NCBI GenBank assembly: GCA_009760855.2
Contig: WPIO01000061.1
Span: forward strand, 2,093,001 to 2,157,000
Length of the DNA: 64,000 nucleotides
Reading direction: 5' to 3'
Origin: Cristatella mucedo
Taxonomy: Eukaryota; Bryozoa; Phylactolaemata; Cristatellidae
The notes beneath the pieces were generated by a model. It was not told the DNA's origin. It worked only from the letters and a program-made list of their open reading frames with translations, and did no database searches. Below are positions 11,522 through 64,000 of this stretch, piece after piece; position 1 is the first letter of the stretch, and the number at the start of each line of letters is the position of its first letter. The position numbers and the translations under genes are program-made.

Positions 11522-11678
11522 TAAAAATAATAATAATGATAAATTTGATAGAGCGCCCACAGAGAGCTGCTCCAAAAGAAGCAGGGTCGAATTGTTATCG
11601 GCAGTATGCGCAATGACAATAGGCATAACGTAATTAGGGGTGACATGCATTGGGTTAGTATTGTAGTCTTTGCACGGC
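11522..11678 (-). mobile_element. LINE-A 3' fragment (minus)
   Basis: Reads TAATAATAATGATAAATTTG then ATAGAGCGCCCACAGAGAGCT and ends near ATTAGGGGTGACATGCAT..., the reverse complement of the LINE-A 3' UTR. It is back to back with the plus-strand fragment that follows. Confidence 0.7.
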
Positions 11679-11853
11679 GACCCTATGCATGCCACCCCTA
11701 ATCATGTTATTCAATTTTTTGTTTATCACGCAAGATATTACTTACCATTCAATTTCATTTCCCTTTGCAGCAAATGCAAAGCGCCTAGAGAGAGATTGAG
11801 TTCTCTGAGGGCGCTTTATCAAGTCAAGTGCATTATTATTATTAGTATTAGTA
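11679..11853 (+). mobile_element. LINE-A 3' fragment (plus)
   Basis: CCTATGCATGCCACCCCTAA then the family 3' UTR, the hairpin AAAGCGCC...GGCGCTTT (11778-11819) and an ATTATTATTAG tail. Together with 11522-11678 it forms an inverted pair joined at the 5' truncation points. Confidence 0.8.
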
Positions 11854-12116
11854 GTATGCGAATATGGTTGCAGGCGGCATACACATCAGAAAAACCTCAT
11901 GCTCAGTTATACCTGTCATGTTAAAAACGGAGGATGCCGACGCAGTTTCAGCATTCGCTCACCGCACCGTACACGGAGGTCGCAAAGAAAGAACTGGCGG
12001 TTGTGGTCGAAACGCCGAAGGCGAAGACTCTGCGCCCAACGAAGCCCGCCCCTCCCCCGCTCTACTGCCTGGCCAGACTTCACTCCTGTCTTTCTTCGCC
12101 AACAAGTAAAGTATAC
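11854..12116 (+). other. GC-richer open stretch, possible exon or chance ORFs
   Basis: Three overlapping plus-strand frames are open. One (from 11934) contains YTEVAKKELAVVVETPKAKT then LRPTKPAPPP, which looks protein-like but matches no family I know. An acceptor-like TTGCAG lies at 11868-11873. There is no supporting splice partner. Confidence 0.15.
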
Positions 12117-12218
12117 AAATTTAACTCTGAACGCGGTATAGCTTGGTTGACCAAAAGAAGATGATTGACCCTATAACGAGGTCTATCTGACTATTACTGG
12201 CGGTGTTATAGAGTTTTT

Positions 12219-12254
12219 GCGAGACCCGGGTCCTTTTGAGGACCCAGGTCTCGC
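12219..12254. repeat. Near-perfect 16-bp inverted repeat, 4-base loop
   Basis: GCGAGACCCGGGTCCT (12219-12234), loop TTTG, AGGACCCAGGTCTCGC (12239-12254). Only one of 16 pairs is mismatched. No U-rich run follows, and nothing links it to a gene. Confidence 0.85.
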
Positions 12255-15200
12255 CAATAGGTTCATATATCCTATTTGCGATAGCAGAAAAACGCACGCC
12301 TGGTGATAGCCTACCTATGAACGCAGTGTGTAACTCTTATTTGAAAATTTCGCGAGAAAACGATGCTCCAAACTCGCTTGGTATGAACATGAACATCTAT
12401 TTTTAGGCCCGCTGTACAAATACCGGTAAAATAGGTTTTACGAAATAATTCTATAAACTACAAGTTTTGGTATCGGTAACTCACGAAAACTTGGAATTGC
12501 ATTTAAAACTTTATTGTCTTTCAAAAGGCAAATTTCCGAAATTTTAGAATTTGTGGACCGTTTAAGTTTTTGCAAAATAGCACTTTAATTTTAGTTTTTG
12601 GTCAATTTGATCAAAATCATCATTAAAATTACTGATGCGCTCAAAGGAAATTCAAATAAATTTTCTTCAATTAGTTGTTTCATATCCATTATAAAAGTTG
12701 GAGCCTCAGCTGTAATATCTTTTTGCTTAAAATTTTCTGTTAGAAGCATTAAATCAGAAAAAGACTGCTTTTTACTATTTTTTTATTTTGGGAGAAAAAT
12801 AGCTGTTTTACTATTACTGTTAAAAAGTCACCATAAGCCCTTATGAATAGCTTTGTGCCAGCGCTTACGTCTCTTTTCTAATGACTTTGAAAACTCTCAG
12901 TTCATCTAAGGCATGTGTAAAAGTTTTGCCTTTAAATTAAATAGAGTTTAAAAAGTAGTAAGGGCGCGCTGACATGCTTAAATAAGTGCATGTTCTTTCA
13001 GCCAGCTGGTTAAAGTATGTCCACCGAATGCCTTTGAACTTTGGATGCGCTATAAGATTCCATTATTATAGCAGTCACTTAGTCCTTGCGGCTTTTTGAG
13101 TTACAGACAGAGATACACATACACACATTCATATGCACTTACGCATGTACTTAATTAACTTGCTCGCTCACTCGCTAGCTCTCCCACTTCCTTCACTTGC
13201 TTACCACGCTCCGAGCTTCCCCTTTGAGGTCGACCAATAATTTAAGATGACGTCAAAAAGCACGAAATCGCAGGCGCCAAGGGACTTATTGACAACAGGG
13301 CCAAGAGAGTGGTCACTGTCATTAATTCATAAAGGTGACCATTTTATTGATCTCGCACTCCGCACCATTCTCAAACCCGATTGTCACCATTTTTTATGAA
13401 TTATCTTAGCAAATGTCTCGTTGGTCGTCAACGTCCATAGAAAGGCCCCAACAAGCAACCGAGGCCTGGCATGCCGGTCATGTGGTGGTGAAGAAGTTCA
13501 AAATTTTTTCAAGAAATACAGTTTAGCTGATGGAATGAGTTCAATAAAAAAAACATGAGAGTTAACTGATTTGAGTCTCTTTTGAAATTCGCGAGGTTTT
13601 TAGCGGAGGAGGGGACTTACTTCGCTACCACAATGACTCGAGTAGGCTAATCAGCATGCTCTTGTTTTTTCTGAGATGCTTTGTAGTCCATCCAATAGTC
13701 GGTAGGCACGCGTTAGGAAAATTGAGGCGAAGATCCCATGTATTTTCTCTGTCAAATTTCCCTATCCAAAAAGGAAGGATCCCCTAGTGCTCACCTAGAG
13801 ATTCAGGTTCCTGTGCTTAAGGGGCTCGAAAATATGGCTGCAACCTAGTGGAGACATAAGGATGGATTGGGCGAGGATCAGTTTCGGCTAAGGCTGTACC
13901 CAGGCGACATGGAGCCTCAGCCATAGTCAATTATTGGGTAAAGTTCCGAGAGATTATCGAAAAGAGAAGAGGTGGAGAAGTGATGACCTATTCTCAGCCC
14001 TAGCGACGAAAGTTGAAACATAGCCATACGAACCGAAGGCAGCAGAGCTCAAATCAGCTCGAGTATTCACGCATGCACCCAAGCTGTCACCTACCGTTGC
14101 GTTCAACTGCTTCGTATCCAAGTCCTCCTGGAAATCGCCGCGATACATGCGTTTCTGAATTATTTTCAAACACTCGGTGTCTTCCCATTGCTACAGTTTT
14201 TCACCAGCAGCGTTGCCTTACTGACTGATTCACAGGCATTCGTGGGTTTAGCAGCTTCGTAAGAATTAAGATTATCAATAGCACAATCAAGCGATCTTTC
14301 AAGCTGGGCCGAGTAAGTCGCAAACTGTTATTAACTTTTTATGGGTTCCGGACAGCCACACGTCAGCAGCTAGCTGTACGGGCTCTTTGCGACCATCAAC
14401 CCAACAAGTTTCTTCTATGAATCTCGACTGTAGCCCCTTAAGAACCAGAGGCAGCAGGGTTCTGCAATGGAAACCAGCAGCCACTGCAAACTATCTAGAC
14501 ATGGCTCAGCAATTCTTGCAGATGGAAAAGTGTATTAATAAAAACGCAATATCAAGGAGTTTTAGGTAGATACTGAAAGGGATATTCTTGAAAACTGTAT
14601 ACAACTTTTTTTAAATAGGAACTACTATGTGAACTTTTGTCGTATGTTTTCTATCGCCATCGTTTTGGTCTACGCATATAAAAAATATTTGGATAAAAAT
14701 TAAAATTCATTGTAATTAAGTTAGCTTTTTGGTTTTGGATATTTACATTACCATATCAAAATATTTCTGCCTAAAACTTATATCAAAAGGACTGATCTGT
14801 AAAACTTTCAACCACAGTTCTTCGAAATTTCGCTAGAAACTTCGCAAATGTGGCTGCTTGCTTAGATCTATTTGCTACACTAAACATACATATTATAAGA
14901 TACGATAATATACGATATATCTTAATATATTATTATAAGATACAAGATGATTGTGAATTAAGTTTAAAAAGGCGTTAAGTTTTCTTAATATTCTGTAAAA
15001 GTTTGATAGTCAATTTTGTCCACTTTTCCTGACCAGTTCCAAACGAAAAGGCCACTCCACTCAAAAGCAGAGCTAAGATTTTCATGTAGAGGAGCAAGAC
15101 TTTCATGTAGTTGATAATGCCCATAAGATTTTCATATATGAGAAAGATCTGTATGTAATTGGAAGTTATAGCGTATAACCACGCGTTTTATTGGACACTA

Positions 15201-16979
15201 ACTCAGTGTTTGCTCATAAACTGAAATATGACAAAATTTTGTTTTAGGCAAAAGTCGGGTGGGGCGTAGGAATAGGGGCGACAGAGGTCGCTGCCCCCTG
15301 GCTGGGACGCCTTATAGTATAACGAAATTATAAAGCCTCTTAGAAGATGTAGCTGCCGATTCATTCTTTCACATACAAAATTTATTTCTTTACACATTTT
15401 TTTCTACTCGATGCAGTCCTTGTCGGTCGACTAGGCTGTCTAATTAGTTCAGGCCAACCTTCTCTCAAGAGTTTAGTGGATTGGCTACTCTGCCTGTGGC
15501 TGAATTTTAGCAATCTCACGATCTCTACAGTTTGCGGTAATCTCAGGATTAGTAGTCATTGCACTTTATTGCACTCTCGTAATTATTGGGCCCTGCAGTT
15601 TTGGGCATTATCAGAATTACTATGGGTTTTAAGTGTCAACACTCTTTGCATTAGTAGGCTTTGTAACTACTTGCACTCGCTGGATCAGTAAACGTAGCAC
15701 TTTTGTAAATCTAGTGACTCATAGGCTTTGTATCTTTTGGCACGCTAAGTTTTAGTAGCTATTGCCGCTTTTTGCCTCTCTTGTGATTGGTAGTTGCACC
15801 TTTTTGAACTTTCGGGATTCGCACTGCATTTGGAGCTGTTCTTTTGCTTTTACGGCTTTGGTGACTTATCCAGCTCCAGCTACTGTTATGCCACTGCCTA
15901 GAGATGTATGCGCCAGCTTCGGGTTTCCTAAAATTTCACGAAGGAATTCTTCTCCTTGCCCTGGAGGCACTGTTTCGCTAAAAGGAACTATACAAGGCTA
16001 CTAACGGCGAGACCCCCCCACCCGCTAATGGCCATGTTACGTTTCCTGACTGTGACTCATATGGCAACTGTGCAAGGAAGCACTTAAGAGCGATCTCGAT
16101 CTACCTCGTTATTGTAGGTATGAAAAAGAATTGATACATTAACCCCTTAAAACTCAGAGGGCGAAGGAGAGGAAGTGGACCGAAACATATTGTTATCGGT
16201 GAAAAGTGAAGTGAATATCAACTGATTGAGAAGTTGATTTACTCCTATTGATCGGTGGGCCTATTACCGATTTTAGGAAAAGCTTGCAATGTCGTCTTGG
16301 TAGATTCTTTCCTTAACGGTTAATGGAGTTGCATGCGCTCAATAAGAACGCTTCATTCAATTCATCTTACACAATTGCCTATCGTTCCATGTACGACCAC
16401 CACAACACAGCACGTTGATAGAACATCAAGGCTCAACATGGGATGCTATAAATCTGTCCTCTTTATTTCTTACTGCAGCTTCATTACGGATAAAGTATGG
16501 GGCCTACGAATAATGTGGGGTAAATACTTATTTATTTTTCCCTCTGACGAGTCAAAAGCTGGGTGGAGATGAGTGACTACGAGAGTAAATCTTATCTGGA
16601 TATTAAAAACTGCAGATCAGTTCCAGTTTTCCTCAGATGGAACCAAACAAAGGGTCTAAGTCTTCTTCTCGGATCTTTATTAGTAAATATTCCGCAGGGT
16701 GCCTCTTGCATTGTGGCCACGCGTCAGTTTCCGATTACAAAATGTACGTTTGCTATATCTATTGCAGAAAAACTCTCTTCATCAGCAAGTTGAAAATAAA
16801 CCATGTCAACTTTTTTATAAATGATACAAACTTATGCTGAAGCAAGTTAGTGAGCTCGAGTAAACTCTATGTAGTGCATTAAGCGTGACCTTGATATTTT
16901 GCAGAGCACAAGCAAATTAAAGATTGATGGTAGGACTTATGCTTCCAACCCCATACTACTCTTACCAGCAGCTATCGTT
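12255..16979. other. 4.7 kb without recognisable genes
   Basis: I find no exon, LINE, SINE or RNA gene. ORFs of 60-80 codons (for example 13954-14169 minus, 14299-14484 minus, 15476-15691 plus, 15762-16004 plus) show no motifs. Bases 14880-14945 repeat ATATTATAAGATAC-like text. Confidence 0.4.
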
Positions 16980-17303
16980 TAGCCAAACCTCGCACGAACC
17001 TCAAAACCTTTAAGGACCTTGCCTGTAGTTCCTATGCTCTCAAAGCCTAGAACTCACTACCGACGCACGTCACAACTTTTCCTGACAGGACATTTAAAAA
17101 TAGATTAAAACACAATTGTTTATTACAGAATTTCTCTGCAATTCGTTCTTCGTGTGCACGTACCTGCTTATACTATGCCTGCTGCTTGTGGACGTTACTA
17201 CCAATCAATTGGTAATGCTTTCCATACAACATTTGTAAAGTGCCTAGAAAGAGATTCAGTTCTCTGAGGGTGCTATATAAATGTACTATCATTATTATTA
17301 GCT
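16980..17303 (+). mobile_element. LINE-A 3' relic
   Basis: The text AAACCTCGCACGAACCTCAA then TATGCTCTCAAAGCCTAGAACTC matches the last coding part of LINE-A, followed by a diverged 3' UTR. The hairpin region GTAAAGTGCCTAGAAAGAGA then TTCTCTGAGGGTGCTATA lies at about 17236-17280, and the tail is ATCATTATTATTA. This subtype's tail is closest to the SINE-2 tail. Confidence 0.75.
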
Positions 17304-17625
17304 AAGAGTTGATAGTACAACTGTAACGAGAAATCAGACATATATTAATCAAGTGACTGGTGACAGCTATATAGCACTAGGTGACAACCAGTGAGATATG
17401 AAGCAGTGATTATGCCAAAATGCAAAGATGTGCAGCATAGCAATTGCTGGACAGAGCGCTCTTCGACGAGAATTCGCACTGAGGCAGGCAGCATGTGGCA
17501 TCTCCATAGCAGACCAATCAACTGTCCGGCTCATGATTAACGAAAGCGACCTCGCCCCACTACGGAACAGCAATGTGCATCGATAGACCGATTCCAATTT
17601 GCATCAGAACAGCCAACTAAGAGGA
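17304..17625. other. Downstream flank of LONP2
   Basis: Holds the 3' UTR start of the minus-strand gene. No poly(A) signal is obvious. The minus ORF 17367-17597 shows no motif. Confidence 0.4.
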
Positions 17626-62917
<45,292 letters not shown>

Positions 62918-63101
62918 CTGGAACCAACCAGAATATTGGTAAATTAGTGTATCTGGCACTCAAGTACCTGCTGGCATCTGTGTCTTTAGCTTGGAGCTGC
63001 ATTACGACAGTGAGCCCATCATGCAATCATACGTTGTTTGTACTCAGTGAGGGCCATGATTTTACCTCCAGCTCTCTCTCGCTCTCTCTTGCTCTTTCTC
63101 G

Positions 63102-63159
<58 letters not shown>

Positions 63160-63264
63160 GCCCTCACTCACTCTCTCCCTCTCCCACTCTTTCTATCTCT
63201 CCATGGCTCTCTCTCTCTATCTCGTTTCTATCCCTCGTATACTCATGCATGCACGTGCGCACAC

Positions 63265-63295
<31 letters not shown>

Positions 63296-63690
63296 AACAC
63301 ATGCCCGCACACTCAACGTGCACATGCACAGATTACGTCCCTGCCTTTTGGACACACTGCCCATCGCTACTACCGATTGAATGGTATAGTGAGGCCCTCG
63401 GACTGGTCACGGCACCATTCACGTGCATGAGTGCTGTGCTTTTGGCACCTTGCATTTGCCTTTTTTGAAAATACGTTCGCCTTGGCACGCAAATGAAATG
63501 CAAAGCCTGTACTGTCCTTGAATTGCAGGTGTACCTTGAATAGTTCAGATATGTTGGAAAACGGGACATAAAAGAAAGGATGACCAACTACGAAAACAGG
63601 GCACGTGTGTCACATTTGCAGGCAACCGATGGGCAGCTTGGTATGTTCTGTCACACGCAAGTGTTGCACAAGGATGGCAAAATCTATACT
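62918..63690. other. Upstream of seen LONP2 exons; microsatellites only
   Basis: (CT)n at about 63100-63154 and (GA)n at 63265-63297. I looked on the minus strand for the missing first LONP2 exon (an 'LP.LL....LLPG' reading) and did not find it. Confidence 0.5.
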
Positions 63691-63930
63691 CTGTGATTCG
63701 ACCTTCATGCGCTTATGCGACACTGTGCATGCTTCCGGTAGCCACACTTGCATGCTGACCCTGTGCATGTCACCCCTAAGCATGTTATTCATGTTGTTTA
63801 TCAAGCATGATATTACTCGCCATTCAATCGAGTTTAACTTTGCTGAAATGTAAAGCACCTAGAACGAGATTGAGTTCTCTGAGGGTGCTTTTTCAAGTGC
63901 ATTATTATTATTATTATTATTATTATACTC
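63691..63930 (+). mobile_element. LINE-A 3' UTR copy
   Basis: CTCTGTGATTCGACCTTCAT to the hairpin AAAGCACC...GGTGCTTT (63853-63893) and (ATT)n to 63926. The stem change is compensated on both sides. Confidence 0.92.
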
Positions 63931-64000
63931 GAGTCGCCACTTGCTAGTAAGCCCTACCTCACTGAGATGGTGCAGACCCTTTTGATGCCGCCTAGCTAGA

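Noticed and set aside
13954-14228. Opposed 71-codon ORFs at 14 kb, considered as a retroviral-like gag relic
   Set aside because: No recognisable motif, no long terminal repeats, and stops in all frames beyond 71 codons.
17119-17124. AATAAA on the minus strand as the LONP2 poly(A) signal
   Set aside because: It is about 500 bases after the stop and inside a LINE-A relic; nothing else supports cleavage there.
62930-63060. Candidate for the missing first LONP2 exon on the minus strand (ending GCCAGCAG before GTACTT)
   Set aside because: Phase would fit, but the peptide lacks the LLPG motif expected before this position and an upstream stop is close.

Overview
The window is nuclear DNA of an animal, most likely an invertebrate. 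The evidence is one gene split by GT-AG introns, many 5'-truncated LINE copies of the L2/CR1 type, tRNA-derived SINEs and long microsatellites. I cannot fix the phylum. A peroxisomal gene argues against those parasitic flatworms that have lost peroxisomes. A copy of the horizontally spread hAT transposon SPIN fits the scattered invertebrates (for example pond snail, planarian, triatomine bug) in which, as I recall, such elements have been reported.

The only host gene I can prove is a peroxisomal Lon protease (LONP2 type) on the minus strand. I assembled 17 coding exons from 62917 down to 17626. Every junction has GT/AG ends and keeps frame. Together they give 815 residues plus a stop: LON substrate-binding domain, AAA+ module (Walker A, Walker B, sensor 1, arginine finger, sensor 2) and the Ser-Lys protease domain, ending in the peroxisomal targeting signal SKL. 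About 35 residues at the N-terminus are missing and probably lie beyond base 64000. No single ORF longer than about 90 codons marks this gene cleanly, so it is easily overlooked.

Bases 1-17600 lie downstream of the gene. They hold LINE relics, a purine-rich minisatellite, a head-to-head pair of LINE-B copies (6.7-8.5 kb), a SPIN-like MITE (9104-9289) and a GC-rich relic of a LINE with a restriction-like endonuclease (about 9.6-10.4 kb). From 12.3 to 17.0 kb I recognise almost nothing.

Bases 17.6-62.9 kb are the gene. Its introns are packed with two LINE families. LINE-A is L2-like, with a conserved 3' hairpin and an (ATT)n tail. LINE-B has an (ACATT)n tail. There are two tRNA-derived SINE families. 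SINE-2 ends in the same hairpin sequence as LINE-A, which suggests that LINE-A machinery mobilises it. Several insertions are nested, and one has a visible target-site duplication. The 9.7-kb intron also carries a degenerate tandem repeat of about 172 bp (38.3-40.6 kb).

Bases 62.9-64 kb contain microsatellites and another LINE-A 3' end.
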